Below are positions 33,449 to 42,532 of a stretch of 47,342 bases of DNA, in pieces. The stretch lies in the NCBI GenBank assembly GCA_029747585.1, contig JAPEVF010000129.1, positions 1-47,342 on the forward strand, read 5' to 3'. How positions within the stretch are numbered: the stretch's first letter is position 1; the number at the start of each line of letters is the position of its first letter. This stretch comes from Pleurotus djamor (taxonomy: Eukaryota; Basidiomycota; Agaricomycetes; Agaricales; Pleurotaceae). The notes beneath the pieces are model-generated. The model searched no databases. It was not told the origin of the DNA and saw nothing but the letters and a program-made list of their open reading frames with translations. The translations under genes were made by a program, and so were the position numbers.

Positions 33449-34376
33449 CTACACGAAATCAGCCAGAAAATCTGTTCGAGAAACATGATAGCCGTACAAG
33501 CCTTATCATATTGTTGGCGAATGTATTCGGACAATTAGACCGTGTAGAACCATCCTGTAGAGGTAAGCAGGATCAGCTCAAGGAAGGACATCGGTATGTA
33601 ATGTAATTCAATCAATTCGACTGCGCGGATGGGGACCCACAAATCACATAAGATGGAAAGAGTTCGCCGGTCCGTCCAGACTTGCGGTGAATGTCGAGCG
33701 AGTAAGGCCTCAAGGACTCACCGGCACCCTTGGAACATGCATGATCAACGCAAGTGACATGCCAGGCGGACAATTCAAGCAGGACCAATGGCGAAGGCGG
33801 GTGCCCCACTTGGGTGTCCTTATCAGCGCGCTGCCATAGCCAAGTCAAATACTGGAACTCACCGTGATCATACTTTTATAGCTGCAGGTGGGTATATATA
33901 GTCGTCGTAGTTCTTGAAGGCGAAATGATGATTTCGTGTTCTGGGAGTAGTGCTGGGGTCACAGTAGAGGGTTTATATACTGGAGGTCTGGAACTGCGAG
34001 CAATCAAAATGTGCTGGGACACGCGGGGACCTGCAGGCGAAGTTATCGAGAAGACGGCGTTCATCTTTTCAACATGGATCGTCACATCATGAACACGAGA
34101 AGGAGGTTCTCGTGACGCGCTATGAAACCTGTTTGGCAGCAGGATGATGGTGTAAAAGGGAGGTCAATGGGGAAGCTGGTACAAGCGGGCGACGAGAGCA
34201 CTTCAATGGGAAGATGATATTTATCAAGGAGAATCTGGGCGATACATTCGAAAAGATTGCACTTATTGGAGGTGACGTACATTTCAAGGAGGGAACGGGA
34301 TACAGAAGCGCTCTCAGTGGTCAAGGCGCTGGCTTCCTGCGTCTGCGGTTATATATAACGACTTGTGTTTACCAGG
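33449..34376. other. Between the two CCCH-family paralogues
   Basis: No complete gene. Contains a TATA-like CTATAAAAG (minus strand side) near 33870-33880, probably the promoter of the 3' paralogue, and a perfect hairpin at 34094-34114. Minus-strand ORFs here lack motifs. Confidence 0.45.
34094..34114. repeat. Perfect inverted repeat
   Basis: CACGAGAA, loop GGAGG, TTCTCGTG: eight-base stem. It lies between the paralogous genes and has no assigned role. Confidence 0.7.
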
Positions 34377-35208
34377 CTAGCGTCTGCGACGCAACGCAGC
34401 ATCTACATCCGACCTGATATCCGAGCCTCGAGCACGACGTCTATCACCCTTATACTTAGAGTCGATCTCTCGGAGGAGGCACCTCAAAAGTCCACCAGCG
34501 TACGCCTGATGTAAGGGGAAGTACTTCCCCTTGCGAGTGTACTCTTGCAGCGCTGTTAGGCTGGGGAAAATATGGACGAAACCATTATCCACGAGATCGA
34601 CGAGGTTGACATGAGTCGCAAGAACGGCCTAGGTGACAGCGTAGAGTTAGATGATAAGTATGAAGTGATGAGCAGTGAAATCGACATCGACGGACCTCTT
34701 TGCACGCCTTCAGAGTATCAGGAATAGGATTGAATCTCAACTCTCTACACAATTTCTTCCACGCCTCGACATCGTTCTCGTCCGTTCCGTACTTTTCATT
34801 GAACGTGAGTACAAGGGCTTCCTTCAGTGCTTCATGAGCCTCCTGCCTCTCTGGATCGTCCTTCTTCCAGTTGAAGTAATCGCACATCCTCCAAAACTCG
34901 TCGGTAACGGACGCATTGGGGTTATACGGGAATTCGGGGTATCCAGAGAAGAAGTCTGCGAATCGGCTCGCAGAAGAGTTCAGAACATTGGCGGATTTCT
35001 TGGAAGATCTGTGCGACCGGGTGTGTTTGCGAGCGCGATTGGAAGTGAAAGAGTTACTTTGAGACTGTTACATTCGGGTGAGCGAACTGAAAATGGGCTG
35101 GGAAAGATGGTAGCTTACAGTTGCTGCTGTGTGCGCAAATTTGCAGGTGTAGCCATAGTTGCAAGTGCCCGAACTGGCCCACTGATGACAGACTTTGACG
35201 TCGGGCAT
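34377..35208 (-). CDS. CCCH zinc-finger protein with Agaricomycete basic-tail domain
   Basis: Three exons, 35119-35208, 34696-35064 and 34377-34628, join in frame to 236 residues. The first exon is almost entirely a single finger, VCHQWASSGTCNYGYTCKFAH (Cys-x8-Cys-x5-Cys-x3-His), a fold that usually binds RNA. A basic Ser/Arg linker follows (RARKHTRSHRSSKKS), then a conserved block (FADFFSGYPEFPYNPNASV; MCDYFNWKKDD; WKKLCRELRFNPIPDTLKAC), then THVNLVDLVDNGFVHIFPS, YFPLHQAYAGGLLRCLLREI and an Arg-rich end. I know this layout as a widely duplicated mushroom family without assigned function. The TATAAAAG at 35270-35277 lies 62 bases before the ATG, supporting the start. RNA binding is inference from the finger. 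Confidence 0.85.
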
Positions 35209-35269
35209 CTTCAACTTGATCAGTGGGGAGAGAGAAAAAGATGCTATGGAAGCGCGCCGAATGATGCAG

Positions 35270-35277
35270 CTTTTATA
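35270..35277 (-). promoter_or_regulatory. TATA box of the CCCH gene
   Basis: TATAAAAG on the minus strand, followed by a pyrimidine-rich leader (TTTTTCTCTCTCCCC) and the ATG at 35208. Confidence 0.7.
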
Positions 35278-35632
35278 CTCGCCGTAAACTATCCCAAAGT
35301 GGCCGTGGCACAAGATCAAAGGAAGGAGGCCTACTGCACAAAGGCATCATGGCGATGGACCCACAGAAGCATCAGCTGTTGACCTCGTTACGATGGTAGA
35401 TCCTCCTGTGGGAGAATGCTCCGACTGTGAATGACTCACATATGGTGAAGTGTACATGCACCTCCATAGGAAAGTCGAGGGAGAAGACGCGCCAGAAGTG
35501 CTGCGGAGGAAGGCATCACAAAGAAAATTCTACGCAGCGACTTTGGAGGAAGTGGAGACAGTCCATTCAACCATCGCAGATAGCATCACTTGCATCTAGG
35601 CTTCCAAAGGCGAGGTTATTTACGCAACTTAA

Positions 35633-35938
35633 TCATTCAGGGCAAAGACGAGGAATCATATCATATATTGGGCTAAAATGATACAATATCGCGTCTGGGG
35701 TGGTCTGGTTAATTAATTTGGGAAAAGCGGATTTCCGCCGCCCAGGCTTCGCCTTACAAGGGTATGAGTGCGAAATACGTGGTGAGGACAAATTCAGCAT
35801 ACCTTGATGGTGAGCCGGACAAATAGAACAGGTCTCGCCACCGCCCCCAGAGCGCTCTGGACGTCCAGTGAGTATAATCATTGTAAGAGGGCTAGAAAGT
35901 ACATACCAACGACGAACAACCATTGGGTCATCGGCCAT
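35633..35938 (-). CDS. Small ORF behind a TATA box, unidentified
   Basis: ATG at 35938 in a good context (CTCCATGGCC) opens MADDPMVVRRW and an uninterrupted frame of 101 codons. A TATA element at 36119-36125 and a leader with a likely 5'-UTR intron (GTAAGT) lie upstream. GT..AG pairs inside the frame (GTATGT after the 11th codon; GTATGC further on) suggest the real product may be spliced differently, with a short final exon. I do not recognise the protein. It could be a small conserved subunit of a larger complex or not coding at all. Confidence 0.35.
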   Translation of the reverse strand: MADDPMVVRRWYVLSSPLTMIILTGRPERSGGGGETCSICPAHHQGMLNLSSPRISHSYPCKAKPGRRKSAFPKLINQTTPDAILYHFSPIYDMIPRLCPE

Positions 35939-36118
35939 GGAGCAAAATGGGCCCCAGTGACGACTACCTGAGCGATCCTACTAGTTCAGAATCCACGTCA
36001 CTATAGGAGATCGTTGAGAATGCGAAAGGGTGAATGTGGATCAAGAGAAACTTACAGAAGCGATTGCTCGCGATGAGTGGAGAGAAAGAGAATGAGGAGC
36101 AGCAACCGGGAGCAGCAG

Positions 36119-36125
36119 CTTTATA
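36119..36125 (-). promoter_or_regulatory. TATA box, minus strand
   Basis: TATAAAG on the minus strand, followed by a CT-rich leader. It is about 180 bases upstream of the small ORF start at 35938 and about 100 bases from the divergent start at 36221. Confidence 0.55.
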
Positions 36126-36220
36126 TCTCGCTCGGTTCAGGGCAGGTTGGATGAAATAGGGGCAGATCCCTAAACGGCCATCCAGCGCTCTGTGAACTTC
36201 AAGTCCCCTCACCGCTTCCT

Positions 36221-37133
36221 ATGGCTCCAGGTAGGCCAGTCAGCTCAATCAAAGTTCGCGTTCCAAGACACAATGCGCAACGGCTGGGCGCAAAGCTCAA
36301 TGCCCAAGTTCAGTCCATCGTGAAAACTGAGGGCATCGTTGCCGACACCTATCAGCCAACTCACGACTCCGTTGCCCTCTCACAAGCCATAGTACGTCGT
36401 CTGTTCATCTTGAAGATTTGTATAGTGATTCAGTCGTTCAGGAAAGTGCATCTGACTGGAACTCATTATTGATTACGGCTAGAGCGCAGCGCGGACCACA
36501 GTGGGATATTGGCACTCAACAGTGAGTTCCTTTCAAGTTGGCTCGAGCTGGCCGAAAAGTATTGAACATGTGATCAGGTTCTTGGTTGACGAAGGGTCGG
36601 AACTGTTCTACGACCCAGCGCCACTGCTTGAAGTGGTTCGAAAAGAAACGGAAGACGAGACTAAGCCAGAGGACAATAACAAGCCTCCGATGCACCATNA
36701 GCCTCCACCAGGGATTCCACGAGACCGCGATTTTCCACAACAACACGGTCACATTCATCTGGACGGAACTCCTCAGCATCAGAGACACCCAGGAGCATCG
36801 TATCCTTACGGTGTTGGCGTCGGTGCATCACCTATGAGACAACCTGGACAGTATCCTGGGGCCCCGGGGGTCAACATGGGAGTTCCTCCCGGTGGTGTAG
36901 CCCCGTTCAATCCTGTCCAGGCAGCTCAGTTCTATAATCCAGGTGAAGCCGGTTCCCCGATGCGAATGGGAATGGGGATGGACCAGGGACACGGCGGTCT
37001 CCCAATGCAGCATCCAGGTATGCACGGAGGCATGGGTATGGTCAACATTCCCCCTACTGGGATGCCCATGCACATGACACCAGATATGCGACAAAGGATG
37101 CCGCGCGGTATGGGAGATTTCGGTCCTAATTGA
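36221..37133 (+). CDS. Protein with helical N-terminus and Met/Pro/Gly-rich tail
   Basis: Two exons, 36221-36391 and 36483-37133, give 273 residues (91-base intron GTACGT..GCTAG). Residues 1-110 look like a compact helical domain (RHNAQRLGAKLNAQVQSI; TYQPTHDSVALSQAI; SIEHVIRFLVDEGSELFYD). From about 125 on, the chain is low complexity, rich in Met, Pro, Gly and His (PMRMGMGMDQGHGGLPMQH). An internal GTGAGT..ATCAG pair at about 36523-36579 is not used in my model: removing it breaks the frame, and the frame through it is open. One N at 36700. I do not recognise the family. Such tails occur in transcription, chromatin and RNA-processing factors, but that is only a compositional hint. Confidence 0.7.
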
Positions 37134-37244
37134 TGATGAGTTTATGGAGTTGTACGTTTGCTAGTCTTTTCCGCATTGTTGTATCTTATGCTGAGTACGT
37201 GCCCTGTTCGAATGTTTGGAAATAATGTGGAGTCTATAGACACT

Positions 37245-38036
37245 TTACTTTCGGTCCATCAACTTCGTTACGTGGTCACGGACGCCGTTTTCCCAATCTT
37301 CCCAAGTAACAGCCAAGAGCGAACTGTTCCTTCCCTTTCCTCCGCCTCTTTCTTCAGGCGCAACGGCACCTTCCTTTTCTTCACCCAAACACCAAGTCCA
37401 TCGCATCAGCGGTGCCTCCATCTTCAGCCCCATCCTCTCCGCGCAGCGAACGGACCCCATATTCGCTGGATTCGCTGTCCACTGTACTCGTCTAAACCCT
37501 AATCCATACGAATCTGGATTCTCTGGTGTCGGTGGCACGTCAAGAATATAGCGCAACGCAATGCCGATCGCATGTGTGGACACATGGGTGCGCTGGTACT
37601 CAGGCAACACGATAACCGGCCCCAATTCCGCTGCCCTCGTCAATCTTGACATCCCGACGAACCCTATCATACCTGCTACACAGTCCGCTTCCTCCGCACC
37701 ACTGAGCAGTTTCGCTTTGTCAATCATTGCGAGGATGAGATAGCCAGACTGGCTTCGAAAGTGCTCTGAGTGATCTAGAAAGTCTTCTATGGTAGGAAAT
37801 GTGAAGGGGAGCCAACGGTACGTGTCTGGAGACTTTTTGGCGGCGTTGTAGAAGGGTTCTGCGTGGATCCATGGGATGAAGGGGACCAGCTTGAGCTTGG
37901 ATGTTTGTAGAGCATCCACAGGAAGGGGGAATGCGACAGGAAGGGGGAATGCGAAGTTGATGTCGTAGGGCTTTTCCTGTGGCTCGGTTGTGAGGACTTG
38001 TGGAGGTGCGGGCTTGTACTCATTGACGAAGGACAT
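37245..38036 (-). CDS. GNAT-family N-acetyltransferase
   Basis: Intronless, 263 residues from ATG 38036 to the stop at 37245. It fits the RimJ/RimL-type (Acetyltransf_3) branch: SKLKLVPFIPWIHAEPFYNA at the beta1 start, YRWLPFTFPTIEDF, VAGMIGFVGMSR (beta4), AAELGPVIVLPEYQRTHVST (the acetyl-CoA loop region, with R/Q-x-x), and VQWTANPANMGSVRCAERMG for the last helix and strand. GNATs move acetyl from acetyl-CoA to an amine; the acceptor is unknown. I choose ATG 38036 (MSFVNEYKP) over 38063 because the TATA box at 38072-38079 sits too close to the latter. Residues around FPLPVAFPLPVDA come from a perfect 18-base tandem duplication. Confidence 0.85.
   Translation of the reverse strand: MSFVNEYKPAPPQVLTTEPQEKPYDINFAFPLPVAFPLPVDALQTSKLKLVPFIPWIHAEPFYNAAKKSPDTYRWLPFTFPTIEDFLDHSEHFRSQSGYLILAMIDKAKLLSGAEEADCVAGMIGFVGMSRLTRAAELGPVIVLPEYQRTHVSTHAIGIALRYILDVPPTPENPDSYGLGFRRVQWTANPANMGSVRCAERMGLKMEAPLMRWTWCLGEEKEGAVAPEERGGGKGRNSSLLAVTWEDWENGVRDHVTKLMDRK
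37918..37953 (-). repeat. Perfect 18-base tandem duplication in the GNAT gene
   Basis: ACAGGAAGGGGGAATGCG occurs twice back to back (37918-37935, 37936-37953). It is in frame and adds six residues (the second FPLPVA). Confidence 0.95.
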
Positions 38037-38071
38037 GTTGGGGATGAGACATATCGTGCGCATAATCCATA

Positions 38072-38079
38072 CTTTTATA
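38072..38079 (-). promoter_or_regulatory. TATA box of the GNAT gene
   Basis: TATAAAAG on the minus strand, 36 bases before the chosen ATG. Confidence 0.6.
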
Positions 38080-38225
38080 CACGTAGATCATGTTGATCAT
38101 TCTCCGATTATTGATAAATCCGACGACAAGTGTCGATATGACTCATTCAATGGATGCCTCGGGCGAGATACACTGGGCAGAAGGCCGACATGCACGTATA
38201 ATAGTAATACGGAGAGCAACATCTA

Positions 38226-39606
38226 CTAATTCGAAGGGTGGCAGACTATAACACCTTGCTTCGCATATAGCCCAGAAACGTATAAATCCCCCGTGTGCGT
38301 ATCCCTAAGTCCTGTCGCAGAGGTAGAGAACCCAGTGCCATTGCTCTGGAACAGTGTAATGACTTCATGGTTTAGCATTGCGGGTGCTTTCAAGCTGGCA
38401 GAGATGGGAGCTTGAGTATCGTATGCTTGGTTGGGCGCAAAGATGCTCTTCGACTTTAATTTACCACCAACGCGAGGGGTGATAGATACAACCCAGCTTG
38501 GAGCAACTGCGCCAGGCTTATCAGCCGCCACTTTGATGAGCGAGGGGAAATGAGGATGCCCAGTGACGATGAGCACACCAGACTCATCGTATTGGAGGTT
38601 ATCTGGGGTGAATGGTACGGGGACGGTGTCTGTGTGCTTCAGGGAGTTGTCTGTTTGATTACGGGAGTAGAAGTAGACGAGTCCGGAAGAAGTGGCGGAA
38701 ACAGCGACGGTAGAACCATCTGGGGACATTGCTATACCATTTGCGAAGGGTATACCATATGCCACCGGGGTATGAGAGAAGATGGGCTCGCCGGATGGGT
38801 CGTTTGGATTCGGAAGCAATTCGATGTGTGCTACCCAGCTCAAGGGAAGAGCAAGCACAGATTCTATAATGGGGAGGATATTCCCCAAAAAGAAAGGTAG
38901 TCGCCTCGTGAAGAAATGATCGTTGGTAACGTAGAATGACGTGGGTGAGGTGAGAGCTACCGAATTGGGCGAGACGAAGTATGGGGAGGAGAGTGTTCGG
39001 ATGTATGTTGCCGTGGTCGGTGTATTGGGATTGACAGTAAATTGCTCGATTGTCGTCCTTTTGCGAGCATGGTTGACGACGAATAGGTTCGAGGGCTCGC
39101 CGGAGAGAGAATGAGATATCTCGAGCCCAAGGGGATGGAAGTCGTGTCCTTCAGGGTAATTTTCGAAAGTGATACGTCTCGGTTTGGGATTTTCTTCGGT
39201 GGATGTGTAAAGCCAGAGGGAGCCTCTTGGATCTGGATCACGAAGAGGACCCATAACCGTATTCCACGCATTGCGGTTGAAATCACAGCTTGCTATGACG
39301 TGACGGGTCTGCGTAGAACTGTCAGAACTTGAGACATCCCAGAAGGTGATGTCTTCGCAGAACTTGAATTCTTCGTAGGTTGAATCGTCGCTCGGTGCCA
39401 AAGGAGAGCAATCGGAGGCAAAGTCTCCAGACGCATAGTATCCTAATGGAAAGGGTGATAATGTGAGCATGGCATGCCTAATCAACCTGCCATTGCGCCA
39501 AAGAAAAATGGCCTAAGCAGAGTCAAACAAGTTAGCGGTCGGTCCAGATGTGATAGCAGAAACCATGGCCTACGAGTATAGCGGCCACCCAGGTCGTTAC
39601 GCGCAT
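38226..39606 (-). CDS. Paraoxonase/arylesterase-like beta-propeller (lactonase type)
   Basis: Two exons, 39574-39606 and 38226-39512, join in frame to 439 residues. The N-terminus is a single hydrophobic anchor (VTTWVAAILAIFLW), as in paraoxonases, which keep theirs. The chain then follows the PON plan: FKFCEDITFWD (calcium-site region), LGLEISHSLSGEPSNLFVVN, ARKRTTIEQFTV, SFYVTNDHFF, ANGIAMSPDGSTVAVSA, FTPDNLQYDESG, and a C-terminal LYVSGLYAKQGVIVC. A Cys near the start (DCSPL) and one near the end (VIVC) may make the family's closing disulfide. PON-type enzymes are calcium-dependent lactonases and arylesterases; fungal members are barely characterised. Expected to be membrane-anchored or secreted. 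An exon-2 start at the internal Met would lose the anchor. Confidence 0.85.
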
Positions 39607-40443
39607 AATGGAAGCTTGCGCTCAACGAAGTCAATGTCGTAGTGAATGAAGCAAGGAAACTTCGGGTTCCGACGGTTGATGCGTGGGTATTAAGTATGCG
39701 CCGAGAAACACAAACTTTCCCCTTGTGTCGACTACTTTTCCAGGTCTTTTCAGACGATGAGGTGAAGAATTCCTGCCCCAGATGATGCGGGTCGAACTTG
39801 AGGCACTCTTGGCGAGAAGAATTCATGGTCCGTTCAAAGGTAGCAGTGCCGAAGCGGTGCATCATTAAGGGAACGCAGTGATGAGACAGAGTTTAGACGT
39901 GGCGAACGAGACTCACGATGAGCAGTATGCCTTTGTCGCTGTGTGAGACGATGACGAAGGTTGCTGCTGCCGACAGTCGGCCAAACACGCGTCAACAGGA
40001 GTCGCCAGGGTATATAAGAGTCAAGAGCACAGACGACAAGCGTCTCTTCTCCCCCGCCAAACTTGTTCTCATACCACGACCTTCCACGACCCCGTTTACC
40101 TCCCGTCATCACTGTTGTCGTTTCCTTCCCGTGTCTTCATATCCTGTCCATTCAGTCAGCCTGTATAACCGTATTCGCTACTCGAAAGGCTCTTAACCTG
40201 TATAAGCCTTCTTATTCTGCCTGTTAAACCAATCCACCTGTATTAAATCGCATGTAAGATGTCCTCTTCACACTGTTTTCGCGCTGACATGCATTGCGCG
40301 TATCCTGTCTATATATTGGGTTTTCTACATTGTTTTGTTGTCGTTTACTCAAATCCACCTTTTGTGATTTCTCCCAACCTCAGAAGCGAACTACTCGTCC
40401 TATTCAGACGTCCCGCTGATTGAACGTTGCCTAAGTTCACGTC
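39607..40443. promoter_or_regulatory. Divergent region, paraoxonase-like gene / CPSF6-like gene
   Basis: 837 bases between divergent starts. The plus side has TATATAAG at 40011-40018 and a long pyrimidine-rich leader, probably a 5' UTR that may contain an intron. Minus-strand ORFs here (39482-39865 and others) are without motif. Confidence 0.5.
40011..40018 (+). promoter_or_regulatory. TATA box, plus strand, for CPSF6-like gene
   Basis: TATATAAG in GGGTATATAAGAGTC, followed by a C/T-rich leader, 430 bases before the ATG at 40444. Confidence 0.5.
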
Positions 40444-41644
40444 ATGGCCCCGGACGATTTTGATCTTTACGGAGATGAAGAGTGGAAGCAAGATGAGGTG
40501 CGTGTATGCTATTTCGCGCAAGTCCCAAGACCCGTCCCTTCTAATTATGTGTCGCGGTCTCTAGCAGCCTGTACAGGCCGTCACTTCCTCAACAGAGCCA
40601 GCCGTTGGTGACAAACGTGCGCGCGATGACGATTCAAGTGACCAGCGGTCGACGCAACCTCCAGCTGCACGAACGAACGAAGCGAACAATATGAATGCTC
40701 AATCAAACCCCGCGAACCAGCATCTCTTCAATGGGAACGCCATGGCTATGGCTATGATGCAATCTAGCGGAGCTGAATATGACGCCCTGTATATTGGTGA
40801 CTTGCAATGGGTCCGTTTGTCCCGTCGTTTAGCCTGGTTGTGTCTTAGAAGAGTCTGTATCTCAATGTCTTTTTCTTTGTTTCTCTCTACAGTGGACCAC
40901 AGACGAAGATCTACGGCAAGTCGCCCTCAATGTCGGAGTCACAATTGACCACAAGGACATCACTTTCTCTGAGCACAAAGTCAACGGCAAGAGCAAAGGG
41001 TAAGAGCTGCACAAAATGCCTACGATGTGGACTCCTTTTTACACGATGCTTCATCAGAATCGCCTATGTTGAATGCGGAGACAACCCGTCGGCTGTGAGG
41101 CTGAAGACATGGTTCGACAACAAGTATGTCTATTCTCACCCTCTCCTTGAGAGGATTAGTCGCTTAATCTGATCCGAATAGCGACTTCCAGAATCGTCGA
41201 GCGAATGCAACCTTGACCAACTCTAATCAAGGTAATCCGTTCCGGACACTACCTAAAGGTTCGATCTCCCGTCCTATAACTTTCTCAGCCCGTCCTCATT
41301 TATCGTTATCTTTTGCAGAACCACCCCCACGCGATGGCAGACAAGCCATGGGTGGTGTCGGCCAGACAGGTCGGGGCAACTTCCGTGGCGGTCATAACAA
41401 TCAAATGGGCCCTCCCCGTGGTGGTATGATGAACAACGGCGGGGGCGTCATGCGTGGAGGCATGATGAACGGGATGGGTATGGGTATGAACGCCATGGGC
41501 ATGATGGGGAACATGGGCATGATGGGCATGAATATGGGTGGTGGTATGGGCGCTGCTGGTGGTGGCGGTTTTGGACGGGGCATGGGCCGTGGCATGGGTC
41601 GTGGAGGTATGATGGGAATGGGTGGCATGGGCTCGAATTTTTGA
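40444..41644 (+). CDS. RRM protein related to CPSF6/CFIm68 (mRNA 3'-end processing)
   Basis: Six exons join in frame to 291 residues: 40444-40497, 40565-40810, 40893-40999, 41058-41123, 41182-41258, 41319-41644. The N-terminus is acidic ([12 protein letters not shown]). A single RRM starts at about residue 90: [20 protein letters not shown] is very close to the animal CPSF6 RNP2 region and its WWTTDEDL signature, followed by NGKSKGIAYVE for RNP1 (shortened aromatic positions). The C-terminal third is almost pure Gly, Met and Arg (repeats of [19 protein letters not shown]), lacking the RS domain of the animal protein. CPSF6 pairs with CFIm25 to choose poly(A) sites; the same nuclear role here is inferred from the RRM. 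Confidence 0.88.
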
Positions 41645-42532
41645 TTTCCTTCTCTCTACCTCTCTCTCCTCTGGCCTGCCCTTCGTCTAAGTACATACCT
41701 TCCACTTCCAGCTTAGTTATTACCTTTACACACCTTTCCCTACTTATGCAATGGTCTTTCTTGTACCCCATTTCCATCTGTAAATTGGGCAAACCAACAA
41801 AGCATTTCTTGCTATCATCCCTTCCACAACCGAAAAGGTGATGGACCGTGTCGATGTCGTACGAGCGACCTTGATGGCACTAACGGTGACCCCAGCCCCA
41901 GTTGGTGCCTAGGCACATTGTAGGTACGGCGCACCCTGAAATACCTCCGCGGGAGCATTTTTGATGGGTTTACATCGGCCATCACGGTGTGTTTGCCCCA
42001 CGTCCGCTCGGGTACGGTTGCTACACAAGCACCTACGATTACCTACAGACTCAACATATCAACGCCCACTTCGTTGCAACATAGAGATGAGAACAACCCC
42101 GCCCCCGAAAAGTGGAGTGGGAAGAGGTGGGAAGCAAGTGGGCGAGGCCGTAGGCCCATCAGGCGCACTTAGGCGACAGGCTTGGTTGATGTAAAAAATG
42201 GTACCGTACCTTGCTTGGCATTTCACAGAAAAAAGTGTGTCCGAAAGCAACGATGAAGCCAATTCTATTGCAAAACATGCTGGGGATGGTCGACGAAGAA
42301 AGGTAGATGATACAAGGCNTGATGCCCATTGACGATCTAACAGGCTATGCTGAACGGCATAGCCAGATACCAAAACTAATNATAATTAATATATACATGT
42401 TGAATGAGTGCTCGACAGCGATTGGATGCGAAACGATGGAGGATGCCCTCTTGATGGAGAGGGGGATTTTATGTATGTGTGACGATGCAATGCAGAGTGC
42501 GCGAAACGGAACGAGAGAAAAGATACGATACT
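41645..42532. other. Intergenic, no supported gene
   Basis: Convergent 3' flanks of the CPSF6-like and DUF6534 genes. It begins with a pyrimidine-rich 3' UTR. Several Ns occur, and no ORF has a recognisable motif. Confidence 0.45.

Noticed and set aside
36524..36580. GTGAGT..ATCAG intron inside the Met/Pro/Gly-rich protein gene
   Set aside because: Splicing it breaks the frame into the downstream coding part, whereas the frame runs open through it in phase with the first exon.
39482..39865. 127-codon minus-strand ORF upstream of the paraoxonase-like gene
   Set aside because: It overlaps the true first exon and intron of that gene in another frame and has no motif.
41255..41270. GGTTCGATCTC resembling a tRNA T-arm
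   Set aside because: It lies in an intron donor of the CPSF6-like gene and no acceptor, D or anticodon arm can be formed around it.
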